Assembly (NCBI GenBank): GCA_963837395.1
Contig: CAWINI010000002.1
Coordinates: forward strand, 620,001 to 684,000
Source of the DNA: CAVZQN01 sp963837395
Lineage (GTDB): Bacteria > Acidobacteriota > HRBIN11 > JAKEFK01
DNA length: 64,000 nt
Direction: 5' to 3'
The position numbers were made by a program, and so were the translations under genes. Position 1 is the stretch's first letter. Each line of letters starts with the position of its first letter. Below the pieces are notes generated by a model, which saw only the letters and a list, made by a program, of their open reading frames with translations, made no database searches and was not told where the DNA came from. Of the stretch, positions 26,083 to 33,710 are shown one piece after another.

Positions 26083-26447
26083 GTGACGAAGAGGGAAGCA
26101 AAGAAGATGGAAATCTCACGATGATTGAGGTTTTTGATTTGAAGTTGAAAGCGGATCTGGTTGTGCTTTCATCATGCAAAACAGCATTAGGAAAAGAAAT
26201 TCGTGGGGAAGGGATGACGGGGTTGTCCAGAGCGTTTCTTTCCGCAGGGGCAGCGAGTGTGTTGGTTACTCTGTGGGATGTGAATGACAGATCTACAGCT
26301 GAGTTCGTTTCAGATTTCTACAGCAACATGACGAAAGGTTCCAGCAAAGTTGCCGCATTGAGGGCAGCTCGTTTGAAGATGATTCGCAGTGGAAAATACA
26401 GTCATCCATACTATTGGGCTCCCTTTGCATTAATCGGCGAATTATAA
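26073..26447 (+). CDS. TPR-CHAT protein, C-terminal fragment with catalytic Cys
   Basis: The end of the CHAT (caspase-like) domain: ADLVVLSSCKTALGKEIRGEGMTGLSRAFLSAGA holds the catalytic Cys, followed by VLVTLWDVNDRSTAEFVSDFY and YYWAPFALIGEL. Together with the His in the preceding frame the Cys-His pair is complete, so the domain would be active if the frames were joined. Confidence 0.78.
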   Translation: MLLSDEEGSKEDGNLTMIEVFDLKLKADLVVLSSCKTALGKEIRGEGMTGLSRAFLSAGAASVLVTLWDVNDRSTAEFVSDFYSNMTKGSSKVAALRAARLKMIRSGKYSHPYYWAPFALIGEL

Positions 26448-26471
26448 ATCGAGGAACAAACCACTTTGAGC

Positions 26472-26837
26472 CTAACCGAATGGGTGACAAAGAAAGTTGA
26501 AAAAGTTCTTGCGGTAGCTTTTGCTTAACAACAACTGTGTTCCATCTTGAAGAAAGACCTGAAAGGTTCCACGTAACCAATGTTTTAATTCGCGAATGCG
26601 ATTCACATTAATAATCGCATAGCGGTGAATCCGAATAAAATTACCATCATTGAGTTGTTGCTCAATCTTATTAAGAGAACTTTTTAAAGTAATCGACTCA
26701 CCATTTAAGTGGATCCTTACCGAGTTTTTTGCAGCCTGAACCCAACTAATTTTATCCGTATTTACACGTAGAATCAGTCCACCAGAACGGATAACCACAA
26801 TATCAGCACAAGCTTGGGATAGTGTCATATTATTCAT
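26472..26837 (-). CDS. Stand-alone LytTR DNA-binding regulator
   Basis: A 121-residue protein consisting almost only of a LytTR DNA-binding domain: KISWVQAAKNSVRIHLNGESITLKSSLNKIEQQL, FIRIHRYAIINVNRIREL, FQVFLQDGTQLLLSKSYRKNF. No receiver domain is present. It lies 119 bases downstream of the probable pseudokinase gene on the same strand and is likely co-transcribed with it. LytTR proteins without receivers are often controlled by a membrane partner encoded next door, which makes the kinase-like protein a candidate. Confidence 0.9.
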   Translation of the reverse strand: MNNMTLSQACADIVVIRSGGLILRVNTDKISWVQAAKNSVRIHLNGESITLKSSLNKIEQQLNDGNFIRIHRYAIINVNRIRELKHWLRGTFQVFLQDGTQLLLSKSYRKNFFNFLCHPFG

Positions 26838-26956
26838 AAAAGAAAAATCAAGTTAAGAAAAATTGGGGCATGATTTTAGATCGTGCCCCCCAGTTGAGTT
26901 AGAAGGTTTTCATCGTTTTAGAAAACGCTTTGTAGTTTTTTCTCTCCACCCGGTTC

Positions 26957-27892
26957 TTAATGGTGGTTAAACAATTTGAGATAAATCAGGATAATTGCGA
27001 TAGCTATGGCAGCGATGGCCGCGGCCCAATGCCGGCTTGGTGATGGTGAATCTACGCATGAAAAATCGAGCACCTGGCGCAATTCGAAAATCACATCAGA
27101 TGCAGATGGATAACGTGTTCCAGGTTCTTTTTCTAAACAATGTGAGATGATGTCATCCAGTTTTGAGGGAATATGATTTTTCAATTCCGAAAGTTTTTGA
27201 GGTTGTTTCTTCAATATGGCGCTTGCAGTTTCAAATACGGAGGGAAACGCAAACGCGCATCGGCCGCCTATCATTTCGTACAAAACACAGCCCAGGGAGA
27301 AGATGTCACTGCGGACATCAGCATCATCGCCCGCCAGTCGCTCAGGTGACAAATATGCAACAGATCTCATTACGCTTCCGACTTGCGGTCTGGTGAAGCG
27401 AGCTAATCCAAAATCTAAGATCTTGATACACCCATCTGAGGTCACATAAATATTTTTCGGATTCAGGTTGCCATGAACGATTCCACTGGAGTGAGCAGCA
27501 GCAAGACCTTCAGCAATCTCAATAGTCCACAGAACAGCTTTTTTCCAATGAATTGGAGACTCAGATAATTTTGATTCAAGGGTTTGACCATCGATCAAAT
27601 CAGTAACTGCGTAGCAGATGTTGTTTTCAACTCCCACATCATTGATGGTCAGGATATTTTTATGAGAAAGCCGAGCCAATTCATTGGACTGGCGTTGAAG
27701 CTGTCTTAATCTTTCATGATCGCCGTCACTGTATGCGGGCAAAATTTTGAGTACGAGTTCTCGGTCCGATTTGATGTGCGTTACTCGATAGACCTCTCCT
27801 AATCGTCTTTTCCCCAAAGGAGATAAGATCCGATATGATCCGAGTTGAGTTCCGGCTGTTAGCATAGTGTTTGAAATCGGCAGCATCATCAC
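26957..27892 (-). CDS. Membrane-anchored protein kinase-like protein (probable pseudokinase)
   Basis: A 311-residue Hanks-type kinase fold with a C-terminal membrane helix (AAAIAAIAIAIILIYL, about residues 291-306). The VAIK-type Lys (K49) and DFG (D160) are kept, but three active-site positions are changed: the C-helix Glu is Gln (Q68), the catalytic HRD is HGN (N142 instead of Asp), and the catalytic-loop Lys is Asn (N144). The glycine loop is GKRRLGEV instead of GxGxxGxV. Phosphotransfer is therefore unlikely. The start is GTG 27892, though ATG 27889 or 27865 are possible. Confidence 0.85.
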   Translation of the reverse strand: MMMLPISNTMLTAGTQLGSYRILSPLGKRRLGEVYRVTHIKSDRELVLKILPAYSDGDHERLRQLQRQSNELARLSHKNILTINDVGVENNICYAVTDLIDGQTLESKLSESPIHWKKAVLWTIEIAEGLAAAHSSGIVHGNLNPKNIYVTSDGCIKILDFGLARFTRPQVGSVMRSVAYLSPERLAGDDADVRSDIFSLGCVLYEMIGGRCAFAFPSVFETASAILKKQPQKLSELKNHIPSKLDDIISHCLEKEPGTRYPSASDVIFELRQVLDFSCVDSPSPSRHWAAAIAAIAIAIILIYLKLFNHH

Positions 27893-27908
27893 GCTTATTG
27901 AAAGCGAT

Positions 27909-27917
27909 TGCTATAAT
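27909..27917 (+). promoter_or_regulatory. Extended -10 element for the cNMP/LuxR regulator gene
   Basis: TGCTATAAT, a perfect extended -10 (TGnTATAAT), 68 bases before ATG 27985 in the divergent kinase/regulator gap. No good -35 is seen, as is usual for this class. Confidence 0.45.
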
Positions 27918-27984
27918 AAGGAAAGAAAACAACGCGCCCCACCCCCATTTAAGGGAGAAGAGAAAGCGAATATTGTGAGGAAGA

Positions 27985-29097
27985 ATGTCTATACAAAAGA
28001 AAACCAGTTTCAATGAAAATCTGGTTCTCATAAGACATATTGAAGTATTCACGAAACTTCCAGAATTATTGTTGCGTAAGGTTGCAAGGAAAATGGAGAA
28101 GGTTCGTTTCAATTCTGGAGAAGAGCTTCAGGCGGAAAATCAACCCTGGAAAGCATTGTACGTGATCATTGAGGGAACAGCAGAAGTCTTTATGGATGGA
28201 TTTTTGGTGGCTGAGCGTAATGCCGGAGATACAATCGGCGAGCTAGCTTTAGTAGATGATGATCCTTTTCGTATCTCTTTGATTGCAAAAACTCCGGTTA
28301 CAGTGTTTATGCTGAAACGGGAGGATTTCCGGCGGTTGATGAAGAGTTTTTGGGCGAACACATGGAATTTCCTGCAGCTGGTAGTAAAAAGAGTTAAGCA
28401 TGTAGTGGAGGTCCAGATAAAGGACAAACATGAACGCATAAGAAAAGTAGAGACTCTGAAAGACTATTTTTTGGGACGTGTTATGGTGCTTGAAGGCGAG
28501 CGCGATACTCTACGCGAAGTATTGGACCGATTACCTACCGGAGTAGTTCTTCTGGGTCAGAATAAAAAAATCATTCTTGCAAACAAGAGTGCACAAACAA
28601 TTGTTAATCAAAGAAGTGGTTTGCTCATTAAACAAAACGAAGTTCATGCTACTAATGCCTTAGACAATAGAAAATTGCAGGAACTAATCGGAAAAGCATC
28701 AAATCTGAAATATTCCTTAGAGGAATCTGGCGGAGCTGTGATGGTGTCCCGCAGATCTTATTCACGTTCAATACCGATATTGATTTCACCACTACGTTTG
28801 AAAGAATATTCGTTTGAAAACCGTAGGGCTACCGCAGTGCTTTTCATCAGTGATCCGGATTTGGCAATTCCAGGTCCTCAGGAAATATTTCGCAAACTAT
28901 ATGGACTTACCCCTACCGAGGCGCGATTATCTTCAGCACTACTGCAGGGCAAAAATGTCATGCAGGTGGCCCGAGAACTCCAGATCAAAGTGAACACAGT
29001 CCGTAGCCATCTGAAATCTATTTTTCTGAAAACCGGTGCTAACCGCCAATCTGAATTAGTTCGAATTTTGATAACATCACCGCGACTCGCCTCTTAG
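27985..29097 (+). CDS. cNMP-binding/PAS-like/LuxR transcriptional regulator
   Basis: 370 residues. N-terminal cNMP-binding (CRP-type) domain at about residues 15-120, with GDTIGELALVDDDPFRISLIAK supplying the phosphate-binding Glu and Arg. A helical linker and a PAS-like middle follow (LDRLPTGVVLLGQNKKIILANKSAQ, about 170-260). The C-terminus is a LuxR-type helix-turn-helix (LTPTEARLSSALLQGKNVMQVARELQIKVNTVRSHLKSIF). Combining a CRP sensor with a LuxR output is unusual; CRP proteins normally use their own winged helix. ATG 27985 has a GAGGAAG ribosome site. It is divergent from the pseudokinase gene. Confidence 0.88.
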   Translation: MSIQKKTSFNENLVLIRHIEVFTKLPELLLRKVARKMEKVRFNSGEELQAENQPWKALYVIIEGTAEVFMDGFLVAERNAGDTIGELALVDDDPFRISLIAKTPVTVFMLKREDFRRLMKSFWANTWNFLQLVVKRVKHVVEVQIKDKHERIRKVETLKDYFLGRVMVLEGERDTLREVLDRLPTGVVLLGQNKKIILANKSAQTIVNQRSGLLIKQNEVHATNALDNRKLQELIGKASNLKYSLEESGGAVMVSRRSYSRSIPILISPLRLKEYSFENRRATAVLFISDPDLAIPGPQEIFRKLYGLTPTEARLSSALLQGKNVMQVARELQIKVNTVRSHLKSIFLKTGANRQSELVRILITSPRLAS

Positions 29098-29196
29098 ACT
29101 CAAACTGTATCGTGAAAGCGGAATGCTGTGCGCGTCTCCGGAAAACATCTCCAATCTGTAGTAAACTTTTCATAAGATCAAAGTTTCTGGATCAGC

Positions 29197-30816
29197 GTGA
29201 TTCCTGATAAGATTTCCCATTTTGAAATTCAACAAAAGTTGGGCCAGGGCGGTATGGGGGAAGTTTTTCTGGCAAAAGATACCAAACTCGATCGCTCGGT
29301 TGCGTTAAAAATTTTGCCAGCAGATTTCGCTAGCAACGCGAATCATTTGCATCGTTTCGCGCGTGAAGCAAAAGCAGCATCTGCATTAAGTCATTCGAAT
29401 GTGGCTCATGTTTATGAAATCGGCGAAGAGAATGGTATCCACTTTATCGCTATGGAATACATTTCCGGGGAAACTCTCGCTTCACGAATGCAACGAAAGC
29501 CTCTTAGTTCGGATGAAATTATCAATATTAGTTTGCAAGCTGCTGATGCATTACAAGAGGCACATTCCAAAGGCATCATTCATCGTGATCTCAAGCCTTC
29601 AAATATAATGATCAACTCTCGTGATCAGGTAAAGCTGGTTGATTTTGGATTAGCGAAAATTCACACCACCGATGAATCAGTCAGCAGCCGCATTTCCACT
29701 GCATCCCAAACAGAATTAGGGGCTATCGTTGGAACGCTTCCATATATGAGTCCTGAGCAAGTCGTAGGAAAAAATGTTGATCATCGAACGGATTATTTTT
29801 CTCTGGGCACGGTACTTTATCAATTAACCACGCAAAAGCTTCCATTCCACGGAAATTCCGCCATCGAATTGGCCAATGAAATTATTCATAAACCTCCTAT
29901 GCCGATTCAAGATTTGAATCATAACGCGCCACCCGAGCTGGCAAAGATTATTTCCAAATTGATGGCGAAAGAACCTGATGCACGTTATCAGAAGGCCGAT
30001 CAGATATTGACCGACTTTCGAAAGCTTCAGCAAAGCAGAACCGGATCCACTTCATTGTTTCAAACAATAAGCAAAAAAACAGTTGCGATACCTGTGTTTA
30101 TTTTGATTGCCATGATTATGGCTGGATCTTTTTGGATGTTTCATCGAAACTCAAAACTCCGCTGGGCACGGGAAGAAGCGATACCTGAAATTACAAATTT
30201 GGTTGATGAAGGAAAATATCCGCAAGCGCTCGCGCTTGCACTTCAAGCGGAAAAATACGTTCCCAACGATCCGATTCTAAAAACCCTTTGGACTGCAATG
30301 TCCGTGAGTATTTCGATTCAAACCGATCCTCCAGGAGCCGATATTTTCCTTCAGGATTACGGATCTACAGAAAATTGGAAAAAGGTTGGAATGTCTCCAA
30401 TTCAGAATCTCAGAGTTGCGAAAGGATACTATCGATGCAAGATTAGCAGAAACGGATTCCGAACAATTCTGGTAGTGATACCTCGGGCATTTTTTCAAAG
30501 ACAACTGTCTGTTTCTTATTCATTGAAAGAAATGGATAAACTCCCTGCAGATATGATTTTTGTCCCCGGTTTGAAATCGGATCCTAATGCCAATATGCCA
30601 AACCCGGAAACAGTGCCCATTCAAAAAGACTACTGGATGGATCAGTATGAAGTCAGCAATAAAAACTTCAAGAAATTTGTAGACAGTGGAGGTTATCGGA
30701 ATCGAAAATATTGGAAGGTTCCATTTATCAAAGATGGCCGAGAGCTTTCGTTTGATGAAGGGATGAAATACTTCCACGATACAACTGACAGGCCCGTCCA
30801 TTACAGTGGGAAGTAG
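29197..30816 (+). CDS. Ser/Thr protein kinase, kinase-TM-PEGA-FGE N-terminal fragment
   Basis: A complete active-looking Hanks kinase (GQGGMGEV loop, ALKIL Lys, HRDLKPSN, DFGLAK; residues ~8-270), a membrane helix (VAIPVFILIAMIMAGSFWMF, ~300-320), a PEGA-type extracytoplasmic domain (IQTDPPGADIFLQDYG), and the start of a formylglycine-generating-enzyme-like (FGE-sulfatase) domain (KDYWMDQYEVSNKNFKKFVDSGGY). The start is GTG 29197. The frame stops at 30816 because of an indel near 30795; the domain continues in the frame that becomes 30948-32096. Confidence 0.85.
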   Translation: MIPDKISHFEIQQKLGQGGMGEVFLAKDTKLDRSVALKILPADFASNANHLHRFAREAKAASALSHSNVAHVYEIGEENGIHFIAMEYISGETLASRMQRKPLSSDEIINISLQAADALQEAHSKGIIHRDLKPSNIMINSRDQVKLVDFGLAKIHTTDESVSSRISTASQTELGAIVGTLPYMSPEQVVGKNVDHRTDYFSLGTVLYQLTTQKLPFHGNSAIELANEIIHKPPMPIQDLNHNAPPELAKIISKLMAKEPDARYQKADQILTDFRKLQQSRTGSTSLFQTISKKTVAIPVFILIAMIMAGSFWMFHRNSKLRWAREEAIPEITNLVDEGKYPQALALALQAEKYVPNDPILKTLWTAMSVSISIQTDPPGADIFLQDYGSTENWKKVGMSPIQNLRVAKGYYRCKISRNGFRTILVVIPRAFFQRQLSVSYSLKEMDKLPADMIFVPGLKSDPNANMPNPETVPIQKDYWMDQYEVSNKNFKKFVDSGGYRNRKYWKVPFIKDGRELSFDEGMKYFHDTTDRPVHYSGK

Positions 30817-30947
30817 GAAGTTATCCTACAGGCGAAGACGATTATCCTGTTACTGGTGTCAGTTGGTATGAAGCCGTTGCCTATGCTGAATTTGTTGGCA
30901 AAAGTTTAACAACAATCCATCACTGGTATCATGCTGCGGGAAGCGGA

Positions 30948-32096
30948 ATGAATGAAAAGATTTTGGCCATTAGCAACTTCGGCGGTCGCGGAGTGCGAGT
31001 TGTCGATGATCAAAAATCGTTGAGTCCTTATGGCACTTTTAATATGGCCGGAAATGCAAAAGAATGGTGTTGGAATGAAACTATCGGCGGAAAGCGGTTC
31101 ATTCTCGGTGGGGCATATACCGAACCAGTGTATCTATTTATGGAAGCGGATCAGCGCTCTCCATTTGATCGCGAAAAAACATTTGGTTTTCGGTGTGTCA
31201 AGTATCTTTCCAAGCTTGATACTTCATTGCTTCAAAGATTCGATCCGCCAACGCGTGATTATTCCAAAGAAAAACCAGTGGATGATGCGGTCTTTGCAGT
31301 ACTCAAAACATTCTATTCCTATGAGAAAAAAGCTTTGAATTCAAAACTGGAATCCACCGAAATTCAGAGCTATGTCAAGAAAGAAAGAGTTTCATTTGAT
31401 ACTGCTTACGGTAGTGAAAGGATAACTGCTTATCTGTTCCTTCCGGTGAATTCACAGCCACCCTATCAAACTGTTGTGTTTTTCCCAGGTGCTGGCGCTC
31501 AACGTTTTACAACGGAAGAGAATATGGAGATTGGGTATGCAGATTATCTTGATTTTCTTGTTCGAAGTGGTCGTGCAGTCGTGTTTCCAGTATACAAAGG
31601 AACATTCGAACGCGGCGGTGGCTCGGACCCCGGTAGCTTAACTCCTGATAAAGTCAGAGAGTGGAGAATTCAAGTCATTAAGGATGTATGTCGCACGGTT
31701 GATTATTTGGAATCACGCAGTGATGTAAATAAGAATAAGTTAGCTTACTATGGCAATAGTTGGGGGGCACATTTAGGAGCATTTGTTGGGGCAGTAGAAC
31801 CTCGTTTTGTAACGATGATTCTGCTGCATGGTGGACTTCCGAAAGAACCGCGGTCCCCTGAAACTGATGAAATCAATTTCGTTACGCGCGTTAAAATGCC
31901 GGTGTTAATGATCAATGGAAAATATGATCATGTGTTTCCTGTAGAGACTTCACAAAAACCAATGTTTAATCTGTTGGGAACGCCGGAGAAGGATAAGGTT
32001 CAGATTATCTTTGAAGGTGGACACACAACTCCACGCCAGGATGTAATCAAAGCTGTGCTGGATTGGCTGGATCGCTATTTGGGGAGTGTACAGTAG
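30948..32096 (+). CDS. Kinase fusion protein, FGE-like end plus alpha/beta hydrolase domain
   Basis: True coding resumes at about 30800 (WEVGSYPTGEDDYPVTGVSWYEAVAYA), upstream of the first start in this frame. The FGE-like domain ends with GTFNMAGNAKEWCWNE and FGFRCVKYL. An alpha/beta hydrolase of dienelactone-hydrolase/peptidase type follows: nucleophile in YYGNSWGAHLGAF, acid near NGKYDHVFP, His in GGHTTPRQD. The rejoined protein is about 965 residues and would face the periplasm beyond its kinase. This kinase-FGE-hydrolase order is known from some environmental phyla. Confidence 0.82.
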   Translation: MNEKILAISNFGGRGVRVVDDQKSLSPYGTFNMAGNAKEWCWNETIGGKRFILGGAYTEPVYLFMEADQRSPFDREKTFGFRCVKYLSKLDTSLLQRFDPPTRDYSKEKPVDDAVFAVLKTFYSYEKKALNSKLESTEIQSYVKKERVSFDTAYGSERITAYLFLPVNSQPPYQTVVFFPGAGAQRFTTEENMEIGYADYLDFLVRSGRAVVFPVYKGTFERGGGSDPGSLTPDKVREWRIQVIKDVCRTVDYLESRSDVNKNKLAYYGNSWGAHLGAFVGAVEPRFVTMILLHGGLPKEPRSPETDEINFVTRVKMPVLMINGKYDHVFPVETSQKPMFNLLGTPEKDKVQIIFEGGHTTPRQDVIKAVLDWLDRYLGSVQ

Positions 32097-32142
32097 CGGA
32101 CCAAAGTCCTCGATTCCCAAAATCTACCGAACCTTAGGATTT

Positions 32143-32175
32143 TTTACGGCAGAGACGCCGAGCCTCTGCCGTAAA
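32143..32175. terminator. Hairpin between convergent kinase-fusion and ADH genes
   Basis: Perfect 12-bp arms TTTACGGCAGAG and CTCTGCCGTAAA with a 9-base loop; T/A runs flank it, so it may terminate both convergent genes. The arm sequence resembles the GCAGAG repeat at 6662-6738. Confidence 0.6.
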
Positions 32176-32176
32176 C

Positions 32177-33235
32177 CTAACTCTTTAATGAAGCCATATC
32201 GATCACGAATCGATATTTCACATCGCTCTTCAGCAGGCGTTCATAAGCATCATTGATCTGCTGAATTTTAATCACTTCGACATCGCATGCAATATTGTGT
32301 TCTGCACAAAAGTTCAGCATTTCTTGTGTTTGACGAATTCCTCCAATCGGAGAGCCTGATAGGCGGCGTCTTCCGAAAATCAAATCAAAAGATGCCAAAG
32401 GCAATGGGTGTTCGGGAGCTCCAACCAGCACCATCGTTGCATCCCTTCTTAGCAGATTTAGATACGGGCTTAAATCATGCTGCGCTGAAACTGTATCAAT
32501 GATGAAGTCGAAGGTGCCAGCGCGTTTCGTGAATTCTTCTTGATTTTTTGAAATCACGACTTCATGTGCACCAAGCCGTTTTGCATCTTCAGTTTTGTTT
32601 GGTGATGTGGTGAACAGTGAAATATGTGCGCCGAATGCGTTTGCAAATTTCACCGCCATATGGCCGAGCCCGCCTAGACCTACAACTCCTACATTCTGGC
32701 CTTCATGAACATTCCAGTTTCGCAATGGTGAATATGTTGTGATTCCTGCGCAAAGTAATGGCGCTGCAGCAGCCAGATCCAATCGTGCGGGAACCTGAAG
32801 CACAAATGCTTCATCAACTACGATGTTTTCTGAATAACCGCCGTAAGTAACTCCGCCAAGATGTTTATCTTCACTGTTGTACGTAAAGGTCGCACCGCCC
32901 TCGCAAAATTGTTCTTCACCTTCGCGGCAGTTAACACATGTGCGGTCGGAATCAACCATACATCCAACCGCTACAATATCTCCTTCTTTAAATTTCTTCG
33001 CTTTGTTTCCTGTCTTAGTCACACGTCCAACGATCTCGTGTCCAGGCACGCAAGGATAAACGGTGGGCATTGCGTTTTGCCATTCGTTGCGTACTTGATG
33101 CAAATCGGAATGACATACTCCACAAAACAAAATTTCGATTTGTACATCTTGTGCGCCTGGGTCACGGCGTTGAATTGAAGCTTGTTTCATTGGTGAACTT
33201 GAACTTTGAGCTGCATAAGCTTTGGTACCTGTCAT
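32177..33235 (-). CDS. Zinc-dependent alcohol dehydrogenase (NAD(P)-dependent, YahK/CAD type)
   Basis: A medium-chain dehydrogenase of about 352 residues reducing aldehydes/oxidising alcohols with NADP(H). Catalytic zinc ligands: Cys in FCGVCHSDLH, His/Glu in PCVPGHEIVG, Cys near ITTYSPL (LLCAG). Structural-zinc cysteines sit in DRTCVNCREGEEQFC. Rossmann motif GVVGLGGLGHMAVK. GAGG 9-12 bases upstream supports ATG 33235 over GTG 33244. It is closest to the YahK/cinnamyl-alcohol dehydrogenase group. It has no operon partner and is convergent with the kinase fusion. Confidence 0.93.
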   Translation of the reverse strand: MTGTKAYAAQSSSSPMKQASIQRRDPGAQDVQIEILFCGVCHSDLHQVRNEWQNAMPTVYPCVPGHEIVGRVTKTGNKAKKFKEGDIVAVGCMVDSDRTCVNCREGEEQFCEGGATFTYNSEDKHLGGVTYGGYSENIVVDEAFVLQVPARLDLAAAAPLLCAGITTYSPLRNWNVHEGQNVGVVGLGGLGHMAVKFANAFGAHISLFTTSPNKTEDAKRLGAHEVVISKNQEEFTKRAGTFDFIIDTVSAQHDLSPYLNLLRRDATMVLVGAPEHPLPLASFDLIFGRRRLSGSPIGGIRQTQEMLNFCAEHNIACDVEVIKIQQINDAYERLLKSDVKYRFVIDMASLKS

Positions 33236-33710
33236 GTTAGACACCTCATTTGTAATACATTTAGGGCCTAAATTTAAGCCCTTTGTGGTTTTCAGCCATC
33301 TCTTACTTTATTGATTGTTAAGAAAATAAACAAATTGCTGAATTTCGGTTTTCAAAGATTGACGATAAATGCTTCTAATATTCAATTCGAATTTTTTAGA
33401 AATCGTCCATCCGCTAAACAATCGCATTACTGACTTAGGAAAATTTCACGAGTGTGAAGTCAATGGCATAGCAATTGCTTAAAGTAAAAGCGGGAAAAGA
33501 ATGCCAAGAAGTTACCAGGAAACACAAATTAAACTGTATCAAAGGAAACGACGACACAGTTTTCTCCAAATTAATTACCGCCACGGTTGTACACTTCGCT
33601 CAAAACATCCCAGGAACTGACGTTCTAGAGCATCAGGTATAAAAAACGTCTCACAGCGCTTCAGCTGTATTTTTCAGTAAAAACATTTTTCAAGTCACTA
33701 GGAGGACTCT
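33236..33710. other. 475-bp leader region of the large surface protein
   Basis: No convincing gene. It contains a small palindrome TTCACGAGTGTGAA (33445-33458), a sigma54-like promoter just after it, and the AGGAGG ribosome site at 33700-33705. The untranslated leader would be over 200 bases. Confidence 0.5.
33464..33479 (+). promoter_or_regulatory. Sigma54-type (-24/-12) promoter
   Basis: TGGCATAGCAATTGCT fits the sigma54 consensus TGGCACG-N4-TTGCW with two mismatches and the exact GG-N10-GC spacing. It lies about 235 bases before the surface-protein ATG. No bEBP-type activator gene is in the window. Confidence 0.5.

Noticed and set aside
23414..26447. TPR-CHAT protein as a Craspase (Csx29) component
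   Set aside because: No type III-E effector or CRISPR is nearby and it carries a signal peptide, unlike the cytosolic Csx29.
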